Source of the DNA: Paralichthys olivaceus
Taxonomy: Eukaryota; Chordata; Actinopteri; Pleuronectiformes; Paralichthyidae
NCBI RefSeq assembly: GCF_024713975.1
Contig: NC_091116.1
Span: 10,756,986-10,820,985, forward strand
Length of the DNA: 64,000 nucleotides
Reading direction: 5' to 3'
Below, one piece after another: positions 1-12,168 of the stretch. Position 1 is the first letter of the stretch, and every line of letters begins with the position of its first letter. The position numbers and the translations under genes are program-made. The notes below the pieces were generated by a model that was not told where the DNA came from, searched no databases, and saw nothing but the letters and a program-made list of their open reading frames with translations.

Positions 1-1900
1 ACAAAACCCGCCACCAGCTTCCTCGCAGACATCAGTCTTGTGTCTGTGGGGCTCCCTCCTCGCTTCCATGGGTCACATACATCCTGAAACAATGTCTGAT
101 GTGGAAACCACTCGAACCTGGTCGGCTGCTTCCTTCTTCTGTCCTGGCTGTCTTGCGACCCTCCCGCCTCTTCACTGCGAACTTAAAAACACCTCAGCAC
201 TCATCACTCGTGGCTCCTCTCACAGCCATCAGCGTCATGTACCGTTCCTGGCGTCTGACCTCCTCAGGGCCTCAGAACTGAACACTCGCCTGGGAGCGTT
301 ACCCACCGTACAGCTGGGATCCTGCCATCCAGCGTCTATGTTACCTATCGAGAAAGCCCAAGCTCTTCTCATGCCCGGCTAGAGACTGGGTAGCACCACT
401 GCTGCCAACCTGTAGTAATAGACTCTGGACATTGTTCATCAACTGCTTTAAATCATTTGTTGATTATTTTTCCAGATCTAGAACGCAGGTGTGAAGGAAA
501 GTAATCTTGCTCATTACAGACAACACAGCACAGCGAGCAAATTCACTTATAGTTCAATACTGCAGAATAAACTTGCCATAAGTACAATGCCATAGTTCGC
601 AGTAAATGCCCAGCAACTTATTTTTAATGCAGAGAAAGAATTTGAGGATGTTTCTTATTGGTTTTTTTGGCTTCAACCAAACTGTTTTGCTCCCACAATT
701 GTGGTTTGAAAGTTCAGAGTAGGTGATGGTAGGGACTTTAGTTGGGGTATTTTGAGTTGCAGAAAGTGTACGAAGGTTACACTGCATATCTGGAGGTTGA
801 GTTTTTATCGCGTGTTGAGAAAAAGGGAGTAAACCAGTTTATTTTGCATACTAATATTTGGTTTATCCACATTTGCATTGTGTTCTGTTGTGTGCATACA
901 GAGGTTTACATCAGACGTTCATACACAACCTGCAAGCACTGACTTTGTTCACCGGGTTTTTTTATACACATGTTCTCGCTTGTGAAACAAAAGACACAGT
1001 TTGAACACAAACTGTCATACCTCAGTGTCGTTGGCCACTTATTGATCAATAACACATAACCTTCTTATTCTGCTCATTTTTTTCCCAACACTCTTCTTTT
1101 CATCGTAATATCACCAGAATTTGTGTTGCATAACTATAAATCTGCAATTCTGTAACAGGGTAATGTTCAGCCAACTTTTAGGAGATCAAATCTTAAAGTT
1201 TCCTTCCCTCCGAGATGAAGAAGGTTCCTTTTTAAACACAATTTCAAGTTGGTTTCTGGTTGCCGTTTTTGAAGTGAACATTTGAATACAATGTTAAAGG
1301 ACAACCATCTTTTTTGTCGGCGCGGTCTGGAATTTGCACATCTGTCTCCATTCTTATCGCGACAGGTCACTTCACTCCAAGATCACCGCACCGTCAAACA
1401 CAAGAGAAGAAACAAAATCCAACGACTTGGTTTGTTTTCAGTTGCACTTGGTCCCCAGGACGTTTAACTTTGTAATAGAACCTTTGACAAAGAGCAAACG
1501 CCTTTTAATTTTGTAAATGCTGTAAAAAAACAAAACAGAAAAAGAACTAATAAAAGAGCGCATTACTTTGGGACATTTGTGAATCATTTTCTTGGTCTTG
1601 AATGTCTCTTCTGTCTGCTGTCTTGACATTTCCCCCCACATGCACCTCGAGTTTGTGCTAATTCATTTCAGTCTTGTGCACGCCACACCTTTCTGCCGCC
1701 AATAAATAGTGGCAAGCTCGTGTTTCATCTGACACAGCATGGAGAGTGTGTTTTTCAGAGTCGGGAGAAGAGTGTCTGATTTTTGGCCGAATCCACAGCG
1801 TCCCTCCCCCTGAGCCACAGCCTGCTTCTCAACCCCACCCCCCCCCGGACACACATACCACCCGGCAGCTCCTAATATAGACCCGAGCGCTCTGCAGGAA
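1..1900. other. Unassigned left edge; probable 3' end of an upstream + strand gene
   Basis: No coding exon could be supported here. All three + frames in the first 400 bases can be read for some distance but resemble no family I know. The stretch from about 480 to 1550 is AT-rich, non-coding and UTR-like. A canonical AATAAA at 1549-1554 is followed by a GT-rich downstream element, which suggests that an upstream + strand gene is polyadenylated at about 1570. From 1660 to 1960 the sequence becomes the promoter and 5'UTR of the prkag3-type gene. A MEF2-like AT core (one mismatch) lies at about 1699-1710. The identity of the upstream gene cannot be decided from this window. Confidence 0.4.
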
Positions 1901-1941
1901 AGGGTAAAGAAGTGAGAGGGGTCGCCAACAAGAGCGTTTTC

Positions 1942-2244
1942 ATGGACGCACAACAGAGTAATGGAGCCTCCTTCGCAGGTGAAAAGTCACTTTGGGATGA
2001 ATATAACTTGTGGATGAGTGTTTGTAAAGAAACGAGTTGCCTTGTGGATTTCAAACTGTTGTGACAATGTCATGTGGGGACTGTTTTTCTTGCTTTGTTG
2101 CAGACCCCAGAGAAGAAGAAGGGAATACAACAAGGTGGCATTACAATATATTTCTGTCTTTGTGTATATACCTCTTCCCTGGTCTGGTGCATGTGTGTAT
2201 ACGTGTCCACGTGTGCTCTCTGTGTTATTCTTCATAGACGCTGA
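1942..2244 (+). promoter_or_regulatory. Overlapping upstream ORF on the prkag3 transcript
   Basis: An ATG at 1942, 19 bases before the chosen prkag3 start, opens a different frame. After splicing 1978 to 2104 and 2134 to 2238 it reads 24 codons and stops at TGA 2242-2244, inside the third coding exon. It overlaps the main ORF, so a ribosome starting there could not reinitiate at 1961. It is seen directly in sequence; whether it is translated is inference. Confidence 0.5.
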
Positions 2245-4864
2245 CACCACGGTCTACATGAATTTCATGAAGAGCCACTGCTGCTACAACGCCATTCCAA
2301 CCAGCTGCAAACTGGTCATATTTGACACCAAGCTACAAGTAAGACTTCACTTCAGATCCTGTTTTTCTTTTACATCCTCACTCAGACATTCTGAAGTGAA
2401 TTGATTTATCTCCACAGGTGAAAAAGGCTTTTTTTGCACTGGTGGCAAACGGCTTGAGAGCTGCTCCTCTATGGGACAGCGAGCTGCAAAGATTTGTGGG
2501 TAAGAAAAACAGATTAATAGTAATAGGTATAGTCTTAAAAATATGAATCACTGGAAATGATAATTTCGCAGGCATGCTGACGATTACGGATTTCATCAAC
2601 ATCCTCCACTGCTATTACAAGTCTCCTCTGGTGAGCATGAATGTGCTTCACTCTTAAGCCTATATTTTTGTGTGATGAGGGTTTATTGCCATATTTGCTG
2701 TTGTGTGTTTTGTGCAAGCATACATTTTTAAAAAATCTGAACACTAGAAATGATTGTGCAATATAAACAATAAGATATTTGCAGCATGAGCGTTATTAGC
2801 CGAGGAAAGTTCAAGAGTCACAAGTGGGAACATTTATTTTTGACCTGTTGGTGAGGCCAGCAGCAGTCTGGGAAAAAGCTGTTTTTGTGCCATGAGGTTT
2901 TGGTCTTGATGGCCCGCAGCCTCCTGCCAGAGGGAAGTGGCTCAAAGAGCTTGTGTCCAGTGTGGGAGAGGTCAGCCTGAAACTTACCGGCACGCCTCAG
3001 AGTCCTGGAGACGAGGCAGGCTGCAGACGATCACCTTCTTGATGGAGCGAATGATGTGCTCTGACCCTGTCCCTGGACTTGATGGTGGCAGTGTAGAAGC
3101 TGACCATCACAGGATTGGGCAACTTCCTCAGATGCTGCAGGATGTACATCCTCTGCTGGGCTTTTGTGGTGAGGGACTTCTTTGGTGATGATGGTTCCCA
3201 GGAAGGGGAATGACGGGTGGGACTTTTCCTGAAGTGCAATATACCAAGATCCATGAATTGTTCCCTGGGAAATCAAGGAAAAGGTTGAAAATTGAGCCAC
3301 CTAAAGTTATTTGATAAGCAAATGTGGAATATTTGAGATATGAGCTGCCTGAAGAGTGAATCTCTACCTTGACAGAAGCTTTTGCAGGTTTGCATCTGAT
3401 GATCTGATCCATCCTTCATTGAGAATGTCGCAGACCGACCCATAACTTGTGGTTTTCCCTCTCAAGGTTCAAATGTACGAGCTGGAGAGCCACAAGATTG
3501 AGACATGGCGAGGTGATTCATTTCAAAGTAAATAACCAACACGGATCTGAGACATTACCTCTGTGCACAAACTTTAGTGAACTCCCAGTCGAGCTTTATC
3601 CTCCTTCTCTCTGTTTAGATGTCTTCCTACAGTATTCCAATCACTTCCTCATTAGTATTTCCCCAGAGGCCAGGTAAGCACACAGAACGCACATTTTGAA
3701 TTCTTACAATCCAGTCAAATACTTAAAAGGTCTCTTTTTTCCTCGTAGCCTCTTTGAAGCCACCTATTCCTTACTCAAACACAAGATCCACAGGCTGCCC
3801 GTCATCGATCCTGAGTCTGGAAACGTCCTGCACATCCTGACCCACAAACGAATCCTCAAGTTCCTCCATATATTCGTGAGCAAGCTTCAATTCACATGTT
3901 CAAAATATATCTTTAATGTGGCGGTGTAGTTTGGTTTCTCCTACTGTGGTGTTTTTTTCAGGGTAAAAAAGTTCCCAAGCCTGCGTTCATTCGGAGGCAG
4001 ATCCAGGAGCTTGGGATCGGGACGTTCAGGAACATTGCCACCGTTCAACAGATGGCGCCACTTCACGAGGCCCTCGCCATATTTGTAGAGCGGCGGGTGT
4101 CTGCACTGCCGGTGGTGGACGAACAGGGTATACTCTTTTATTTTTTAAAGATCATGCATTAGAGATGGATCTAGTTGTAATGATGGCTCACAATATGCTT
4201 TCTCAGGTAAAGTGGTGGCACTCTACTCGAGATTTGATGTGATTGTAAGTACCACAGAGAAAACATATGTTTTTTATTATCATTTTATTGTTTAACCAAG
4301 GCTGTTTGTGATCTTAAAGCAACACTATGCAACTGTTTTACCTCAAAATAGCAGCTTCAAAATCAGGGATCATGAGTAATATTCACAGTTCAGTTGTGTT
4401 TCAGTCCAGTGAGTCACAGCCACGCAGTCAGAGAATGAAAGTTAAAGTTACATAGTGCTGCTTTAAAGTTCCCCGTGCAGCATCAGAAAGTATCTGTGCT
4501 CGCTCCTCTGCAGAATCTTGCAGCCCAGAAGAGTTACAACAATCTGGACATGACGATGCTGGAAGCCGTTCGCAGGCGCGTGTGTTTCGTCGAGGGAGTT
4601 ATCAAGTGCTATCCCTATGAAACCTTGGAGACAATCTTAGACCGGATTGTCAGCGCTGAGGTGGGTAGTGTTTGTAGAAGGATTTGGCTCTCGGGATTTG
4701 TTATGAAGTCAAACAGAAGAACATTGTCATTTCCCTCCTGATCCCAGGTCCATCGGCTGGTCCTGGTGGACAGGGCAGATGTGGTGAGGGGCATCATCTC
4801 TCTGTCTGACCTGCTGCAGGCCATGGTCTTATCCCCTGCAGGTATTGACACCCTTTTGTCCTAG
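1961..4864 (+). CDS. prkag3: AMP-activated protein kinase gamma subunit, gamma-3 type
   Basis: Regulatory, nucleotide-sensing subunit of AMPK. Twelve exons join in frame: 1961-1978, 2104-2134, 2238-2338, 2418-2499, 2572-2630, 3467-3512, 3619-3673, 3749-3875, 3962-4127, 4207-4244, 4514-4660, 4748-4864 (328 aa). Four CBS repeats fill residues of about 25-325. Nucleotide-site residues known from gamma-1 are present: the Arg in GLRAAPLWD (the position mutated in the pig RN- allele), HRLPVID, THKR, and the Asp residues in TITDF, SRFDVI and SLSDLL. The ending [10 protein letters not shown] and the exon 8-10 sequence fit gamma-3 better than gamma-1. The start was chosen because TGA at 1913-1915 lies upstream in the same frame. 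The N-terminus is very short compared with mammalian gamma-3 (about 180 extra residues, from memory). A likely ATTAAA poly(A) signal lies at 5398-5403. A gamma-1 identity is the main alternative. Confidence 0.9.
2805..3260 (-). mobile_element. LINE fragment (L2/Rex-like), antisense in prkag3 intron 5
   Basis: Read on the - strand, this piece encodes broken blocks typical of the C-terminal end of fish L2/Rex-type reverse transcriptase ORFs: a GTIIT-like block, then [13 protein letters not shown] followed by a [10 protein letters not shown]-like block, and near the end a LPSGRRLR-like block ([19 protein letters not shown], reading across a frame change) with a SFFPQT-like end. The frame changes at several points, so the copy is inactive and truncated at both ends. 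It lies wholly in the intron between prkag3 exons ending at 2630 and starting at 3467. The exact clade is not decided. Confidence 0.7.
4314..4466. mobile_element. Short MITE-like element with terminal inverted repeats, prkag3 intron 10
   Basis: The left end begins TTAAAGCAACACTATGCAAC and the reverse complement of the right end begins TTAAAGCAGCACTATGTAAC, so the outer 20 bases match with two differences. The element is about 153 bp, has no coding capacity and sits between prkag3 exons 10 and 11. It is a non-autonomous DNA transposon type common in teleost introns. No clear target-site duplication beyond TA/TTAA was established. Confidence 0.65.
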
Positions 4865-5419
4865 CACCAGACGACAGGGGGGTCCCCTTCCCTCCTTTAC
4901 TGCTTTGTGTAGGCATGAGTCCTGGCCATGTGCTCAGGCAGCTCGGCCCTGGAGCCCCTCTTCTGTCCCACCCTGTTGTCTCTCTGACCCCTCACATCAT
5001 CTTGTCATGCACAAAAGAAAACATCTTCCACATTTGGCAGAGCGCCTTAACAAGCAGATGACCAGATCTTGCAGCCGGAACACGAGACATGTGCATGTGC
5101 TTCCAGTCAAGCAAGCAGGGACCACCTTTTGTTTTTGGTCTCATGACTGAGTGGAACGACAGCAGCTTCCCTTCATGTCTTTCAGAAATCGCCATCTGAT
5201 TAAAATGAGAGATCACAAGAGGAAGAAAAAAAACTTTTTGCCTGTGCTGCTCTTTACATGAATATAATGTCTGGGCCTGTGTTATACTCAAGCATTGATA
5301 TTGTGATGAATCTCTGTAGGTCTTCTCCTGCACTGTTATTGGCTGCATTTTGATCAAATTGATCAATATTTGTTTACTCAATAAGATATATTTCTGTATT
5401 AAACATTTATAGCAAAACC

Positions 5420-5497
5420 CAGTGGTGTGTGTTTGTTTCATATATGTGATCTAGGGCTTAAAATGCTGGAATTGCTATTATATATAAGATATATAAG

Positions 5498-5528
<31 letters not shown>

Positions 5529-6060
5529 CACATTTATTTCAATGTCTAGTCCTATGAACACATGCACAGTTGAGATCATCAATAGTTTCTAGATCTTTTA
5601 ATAAAAGTGTCACCTTTACGCAACCTTCATGCAGAGGTATCTCTGACCACACGGTGGAGCCCTGGAGCTGTAAAACCTCTCCTACAGTAAACAGGAAACA
5701 CGTGACTAGATCTTCTCATCTGACCCGCACGCCCATCTGTGCAAGAGTCAAGTTGACAGAAATTAAAATAAAGGAAACTCCCTGTCTTCAAAGTAAAACA
5801 CGCTTATAATACTAAATGAGGCAGTAGCTGTGAAACAAATATAGGATTTGAGTTTTTAAACAGAATTGTGTTTTTGTAATCCCAATCTGTACACATATAT
5901 TAAAACCTGCATGCAATAAATTAAGTTGTACTTTCTGTACCACGTTCAATTGCCACATTTGCAAAAACAATTTGAAGTTGTAAATTAAGCCTTTTTGAGT
6001 TTTGAGTCTTTTTTTTAACTTTAAATAAATAAATAGTCATTCATCAGCATTCCTGTTTTA
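5420..6060. other. prkag3-retreg2 intergenic spacer with (TA)n microsatellite
   Basis: AT-rich spacer between the likely prkag3 poly(A) site and the retreg2 promoter. It contains a degenerate then pure (TA)n run at about 5480-5525. No gene, RNA or transposon ends are visible. The base composition changes to GC-rich at about 6060, where the retreg2 5' region starts. Confidence 0.6.
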
Positions 6061-6161
6061 TTTTGAAGGTATAACCGGATGCTTGTCAATGTGAGCTCCG
6101 TGGCGCTTGACGCTGCCGTTCCCGTGATCTCCAAAACAACACAACAAAGTGTGGGAGAAAC

Positions 6162-9100
6162 ATGGCGAGCGGAGAGGAGGCCACAAGACACCCCTCGGTT
6201 CCCTCCTCCTCGGTCGGCCTGGAGTCGCTCTTCCCCGCCGGGGCGTCGGAGCAGGCCTGCGGGGACGGGAACCCGGAGCTCGTCCGCCTGCGGGAGCGCC
6301 TCCAGGGCTGGCTGTCGCCGTACGAGGCGCCGCTGCTGTGGCTCCAGAGGCTGCTGGTGTGGGAGAGGCCGCTGTGCAGCATCTCCGTGGCCCTGACGCT
6401 CAACACGCTGTTCTGGTAACATCCGTGTTCGACACCGCTCCCACACCCCCACACCGTGCCAGCCAGCTAGCTGGGCTAACGTCAGCAGGGATATTACGAG
6501 GGCATGTCAAAACAAGTTAGCTAATCCCACGTCCTTAGCCCAGTGCTAACGCAGCATATTAGCCAATTCAAACTTAATTTCCAGCCTCGTCAAAACGTCT
6601 TTAAGCGCCACAGATGATCAGGAAATATGTTCTTGTGTCGGCCAAACAGAAAACCAGCGTTGCATTGAGTTGTTACAGCTGTTAGCATTTGTGGAGCTTC
6701 ATGCTAGCAAACGCTCATGTCATGCTGAGTGGCCCAGGCCCTGATCACCTGCTGTCAGTGACATCTGACAGAATGTAGAAGATGAGGAAGTTCCTTGTTG
6801 ATCAGTTTATCAAATACAATGTGCAGAATGATCTAACAGCCTTTCCAAGTGTATCGATTGATAGCTTGTTTATCTCCACAGGCTCCTGTCCTCCACTTCC
6901 CTGCGGCCCCTCTTCCTCCTGAGTGTCTCCCTGTTGGGACTCATGCTCCTGGAGAGATGGAAGCCCAAGTTGCCCATCGTCACTGGTAATGGTGATTTAA
7001 ATCTGCTTCTCAGGTTTTGTCATTTAAAGCCATAAGGTAAAATAATCCTCGATTAGTCGAGGGACAGATATGTTTGATGTGTCAGTCAAAAATAGACACC
7101 AGTAAAGTAATAACAAGTAAACATGCAATGCTTGTAAATATAAATGGAATGGAACTAGTATATTCAGTGTAAACAGAATATAAAGAGCTTAACTACAGAG
7201 TGAAGAATATTTGTAAAAGCCCAAATGGCTCCAACCAAATTCATGCATTTGTCGTTGCTCTTGTCCTCCCCCTAATTGTGTGTTTTTCCTCCCACGGCAG
7301 TTCAACAAGCAGAGGCTCACCCTGTGCAAAGGTGTGTGGTGTGTACACGATAAACATACTCGTGTAAACACAGGTTCTTTATCAACGAAACAATTCAAAA
7401 TAACAGCTTATGTCAAATTCTAACACTGAAGTCTCTTTATGACTGGGTGACATTTTTCTCGCCTGTGACAGCATATCACTTTAACTACTGTTAGACGTCT
7501 GGTCTGGTTATATCCGTTCTATTTGTGTTCCTCCCTCTGCTTACATACCATCAGCATGGAATCATACAACCTGGATTTTTGTTCTTTACAAGTGGTTTAA
7601 TCGCTGCCTTTCTGTGCTTGTTTGTGTGTGTGTGCGTTCTTTGCTGCATACAGTGAAACAATGGGTGTGGAGCAGCATCTGCTCAGTGTTCCTGAGCTGA
7701 GCCACCACCTGGCTGAGAGCTACCTGACGTGCTGTCTGTACCTGCAGGAGATGCTGCAGTACAAGCAGCAGAACCATGGCAAGGTACAGCACTTTGACGC
7801 TCACTCTTGACTGTGTTTCTCTCTGTTTTGAGAGTAAATCTGTAAAGTATCGTTTTATTACAAATGTCTGATGGCTGAAGAGTCTGTGTACACGCAGGTT
7901 ATCTTGTACAGGTTTGATAGCTGACAGAACCAAACACTGTGCAAAATACACATTGCTAACCACGAACAACAAAAGACTGAAAACCCTTTTAAATCCTAGG
8001 TTTGCGTCTGATGTAGGCAGCTACAAGAAAGCTTTTAGACATACTCTACTGTCATACACAAACACACACAACACTACCTTTCACTTCTTACTTTTGTATG
8101 CTTTGCAGCCTGAGGGTGATTTTCAGCTTATTTCTCTTCTGTTCTGGTTTTCAGTTCTGTGTACTGATGTGCAGTAGCTGCTTTGTACTTGCCGTGGTTG
8201 GACATTATGTACCAGGAATCATGATCTCTTATATTATAGGTGAGTCCTTAATAGTATAAAACACCTAAATATTGCTTATGTTATGGTATTACCTTAGTGG
8301 TGTATCTTGTCATACCGCATTCATAGATCAGGTAACTGGATACTAGAATGTACACCATGTGCAGAAGCACACGGCGTACTAGTCGTGGTACTTGCAAAGA
8401 CCACAAGGTTCTCAAATGTTTTTTCCATGTGCCTGTTCAGTCCTGAGCGTGCTGTTGTGGCCGCTCGTGGTGTACCACGAACTGATCCAGAGGATGTACA
8501 CAGGCTTGGAGCCAATCCTGATGAAACTGGACTACAGCATGAAGGGAAATACCGAGCACCGCAAGCACGATAAGAGGAGTGAGTGCTGCTGTGACACCTC
8601 GAGGTTACAGATTGCAGATTTCTGGACATTAGCGTAGCATTAATAGGGGGTTTAAGCATGCACGGGGGAACTAATCGATGCAGCTTAACCCAACCATGTT
8701 GACCTTAAACAAAGTGTGTGATTAGAAGATTATCTGCTTACATTTGTTCCCAGATCACATTTCTCTTGTACTGTTTGTTACACTTTGTATTCTGCAGCTT
8801 TGTAAGTGTGTGTGTGTGTTTTGTTTTTTTAACAGAGGTGAAGAAAGAGTTGGAAGAGGGGGACGAGCCAAGAGCCGAAACAGAGAGTGAGAGCGAGGAG
8901 GAGCTGTCTCTTTTTGCCCCAACGGTATGGACACTGTGAGCCCTGAAGTGTTGTGTAATAAATATTTCTTTCAAGTATGACCACATTCTCTAAGCGCCAC
9001 CACGTTAATGTGTGGTTTTCAGTAAATATGCTTTGTCTGTGGAATGAATTAGGACCTACAGAAAACAGTGCCACCTTCAGAATACACATGAAAAACGACT

Positions 9101-10253
9101 GTAAGCGTGAACTAGAAAGATGATGTGTGTGTGTTGTAGTAGACATGTAATGAGAACACTGTTGTGTACTTGCTCAGGTGGATGTGAAGACGACAGCTCT
9201 GGCGATGGCCATCACAGACTCGGAGTTGTCGGACGAGGAGGCGTCCATCTTGGAGAGTGGAGGCTTCTCCGTGTCCAGAGCCACCACTCCTCAACTCACT
9301 GACGTCTCTGAAGGTAAATAATCACAGAAGTAGTTGTTTGCTTAGGAGGAAGGTCAAAGTTTGAGTCATTTTAACTCTTTTAAGTCTTTTACTTAGAGTT
9401 GGCTTAGCTGTTTGAATGTCTTGACATTATTTTGTCTCATCTCTACCTGGACCTAGATCTGGACCAGCAGAGTTTACACAGTGACCCAGAGGAGTCCTAC
9501 CTTCGTGATCTCCCTGAGTTCCCCTCAGTCGAGGAGTTCCCGTCCATCGAGCACCACCTGCTCCACTTCCCTCTGCGAGCTCCCGGGCAGGTCGACGGTG
9601 CCCAGGCTGGGGCTCAGTCAGAGGCAGAACCGCTGAGCCCCGCCAGCCTCCTCATCCAGCACCTGGCGTCCCCGCTCCACTTTGTGAACACGCACTTCAA
9701 CGGACACGGACGGCCACCCGGGGCTGATGAGGGCATGTTGCCAGGGACAGGCCCACGAGAGGAGGCAGGGAGGCAGGAGGGGGGAGAGGAGAAGGAAGCT
9801 GCTGTGACCCAGGGTGCACAGAGGTCCCTGGAGGCCTTGAGCGAGGAGATAGTGAGCACAGCCATCTCCACAGTGGTGCAGAACACTCTGTCGGCGCTGC
9901 TGTCATCCAGCGAGGCCAGCGAGGACGTGGCCGAGTTCCTTCCCACTGAAACCCCGCCGGGCGCTTTTGAGACCTCCACCCCACCCACCGACACCACCGC
10001 TGACACTGCAGTCACTACAATAGGCGCGCTGGGGCCTGATGAAGAACAGGAAAACGCGATCACGATAATCCAAAGCTCCAGCGAGGAGATGCATGACGAC
10101 ACACTTGTTGGGACCGAGGAAGAGGACTTTGAGCTTCTGGACCAAAGTGAACTGGAGCAGGTGGACGAGGAGCTGGACATCAGCTCTGACAGACGGGTGG
10201 TGGGAGGAGATCCGGACACACCTCCATCTCCTCAACATCAACCGCAGTCATAG
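6162..10253 (+). CDS. retreg2: Reticulophagy regulator family member 2 (FAM134A)
   Basis: ER membrane-shaping, ER-phagy receptor-family protein. Nine exons: 6162-6415, 6882-6985, 7301-7331, 7654-7783, 8155-8239, 8441-8578, 8836-8924, 9178-9313, 9457-10253 (587 aa). The reticulon-homology domain has two hydrophobic hairpins: residues of about 75-115 (ends of exons 1-2, [17 protein letters not shown]) and about 175-215 (exons 5-6, [12 protein letters not shown] then [17 protein letters not shown]). The tail is acidic. It contains [19 protein letters not shown] and [12 protein letters not shown], both characteristic of FAM134A, and a LIR (LC3-interacting) motif DFELL near residue 545. Exon 3 is only 31 nt and would be missed by ORF-based calling. 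The N-terminus is 'MASGEE'. A long AT-rich 3'UTR follows, with AATAAA at 11750-11755. Confidence 0.93.
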
Positions 10254-12168
10254 CTTCCCTACCCCCCCACCTTCTACTGTTTTGTTTTTATTTGTATGTT
10301 AAAACTACGTTATATTCATACTGCTATATACAAAACATTTATCAGAGAGTTTAACACTGTCGGTTATTGATTGTGCGGAAGATGGTTGAGATTACTCGGT
10401 TCAGTCTGTTCTCATAGCCTCATATTACAGGGTTCAGTTCAGCCTCGGTACTCCAGGACCATGACATTGTCGGGATCATCAGCTTCTCTCGGGCAGCGCA
10501 GGCTTGTTCTGTTCGCTTAAATACAAAACAACTAGACAAGAATCATTGTTAATGCATTTACTCTGGCGTTACACTGCCGACTGAGCACAGATTATCAGTG
10601 TATCTGCATTTTGAATTTTGCTTTAGTTAGTGTTTAATTTAAGCACATTTCTTACTGTGTCATGAAATATCTGTTCACAATAATGATGCCTTTTCTTTTC
10701 TACCGTGGCAGAGCTGAACCCTTAAACCTTGTTTTCACGCAGACGCAGATGTTTTTTTGAAATGGTGTTATGAAGAGTTGAAATGTTGGAATATATAATT
10801 ATCAATAATTATTAATATATACCATAAATTATTTATTTTAATGGTCAGTTGAACCTTTTTTTTTTCCTGAAATGGAGCTAATTCTTTTCCCTTCAGTTGC
10901 CCATAAAGATTGATGATGTGCGTATCAATGGTGACACAATGGACTTCCAGGTTAAAAAGTAGTCATATATCCCCAGAGTTAGTTATTTAATAAATAGTTT
11001 TATCCTTTTACCTTATTCGTACCTCCAAGGTCTCCGTGGTTACAGTTTTGACGGAAGCATTCGGTCATTGGTAAACATTCACAATTTCACGTCCATTTGT
11101 AATTGAGCCACATGTAATTGAATTTATTCTTGAATCTACAACTTTACTGGACAAACGCCGGCTTCTTGTTAGATAGACTATTTCTACATGTATAGTCATC
11201 ACTGGGATCTGTATATTTACCAAATAACTTCCTTTGTGCCACGAGTCCATGCATGCCAGGAATCAAGCATGTGTTTAAATTTAAATATTTGAGGTCAAGT
11301 TTCCAAAGAGTCTTACTTTTACTGGAGCAGATTTATTTTTCTTTATTTTTTGAAAGGATGTAAATGACAAAAAGAAATCCAACAATATAATATACTGTAT
11401 GAAGAGGTCCGGTTTTATTTTGTAAGCCACTCAGCATCCAAATCTCAGGGGTGGGTTGTACAAATTGAATATAACAGACTATATGTCCATTTCCCGACTT
11501 GTCGTTGTGCATCTTGTTTGTACTAACCTTTACCGTTTTTTTCAGTCGGTGCCTCCCTGTGTATAGTGTATAAATGCTCAAAATCAACGTGTATATTCTG
11601 CATGTAAAAACCGCACTCTTTTCTCAAAGTTCTCCTCGTCAGCTGACAGTACAAAACAAATTTGCCCAAGAAAAAAGTCAATTGGAATGTGCTAGGTTAA
11701 AAGAGCCAATTGAATTCAGTTTGTTTGATATTGAATTAACAACAAGGGAAATAAAGTTCTGATATGAAGAACTAGAAATGGAAATAGGTGGATTTCAAAG
11801 ATATTAACAGACTAGTTTGTGTATGGTAGTAGTGTGTTTTATGCTTAAAATACCGCTTCAACTATATTACACTGAACTGTAGAATAAAAAAATTTAAAAA
11901 AGGAATATATTTTCTAATTTCTCCCTTTTCCATAAAGCACTCAGTTTGATCTTTTACATCTAGACATATAACAGCTGTGGGTTAGTTTCACGAAGCGGAA
12001 AAGATTTGTTGTCATTAAATCATATGTGAAACTGAAGAGAATAAAAGAACAAACTGAAACAAACAAGATGTGGTGCTGAACTCTCTACATCCTACGTCAA
12101 ACCTGTGTTTTTCATCTGTGTTGTCATTTTTAATGTCTCTCAGCTGCGTTGCTTCTCATGACGATCTT
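10254..12168 (+). other. retreg2 3'UTR and convergent spacer to mdh1b
   Basis: No coding exon is visible. The stretch is AT-rich, as expected for a long 3'UTR, and has AATAAA at 11750-11755 plus other A-rich candidates near 11882 and 12040. It ends where the - strand mdh1b terminal exon begins. A possible mdh1b poly(A) signal on the - strand (ATTAAA at 12134-12129) lies just outside its stop codon, so the two transcripts end close together. Confidence 0.6.

Noticed and set aside
38-382. 114-codon + strand open frame at the left edge
   Set aside because: No recognisable family and three overlapping frames stay open here; could be a terminal exon but nothing supports a specific product.
2811-3412. 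Several - strand open frames in prkag3 intron 5 taken as a host gene
   Set aside because: They carry decayed LINE reverse transcriptase blocks with frame changes, so they belong to a transposon remnant.
9614-10219. 201-codon - strand open frame opposite retreg2 exon 9
   Set aside because: A Ser-rich shadow of the acidic retreg2 tail; GC-rich codon bias on the + strand explains the lack of stops.
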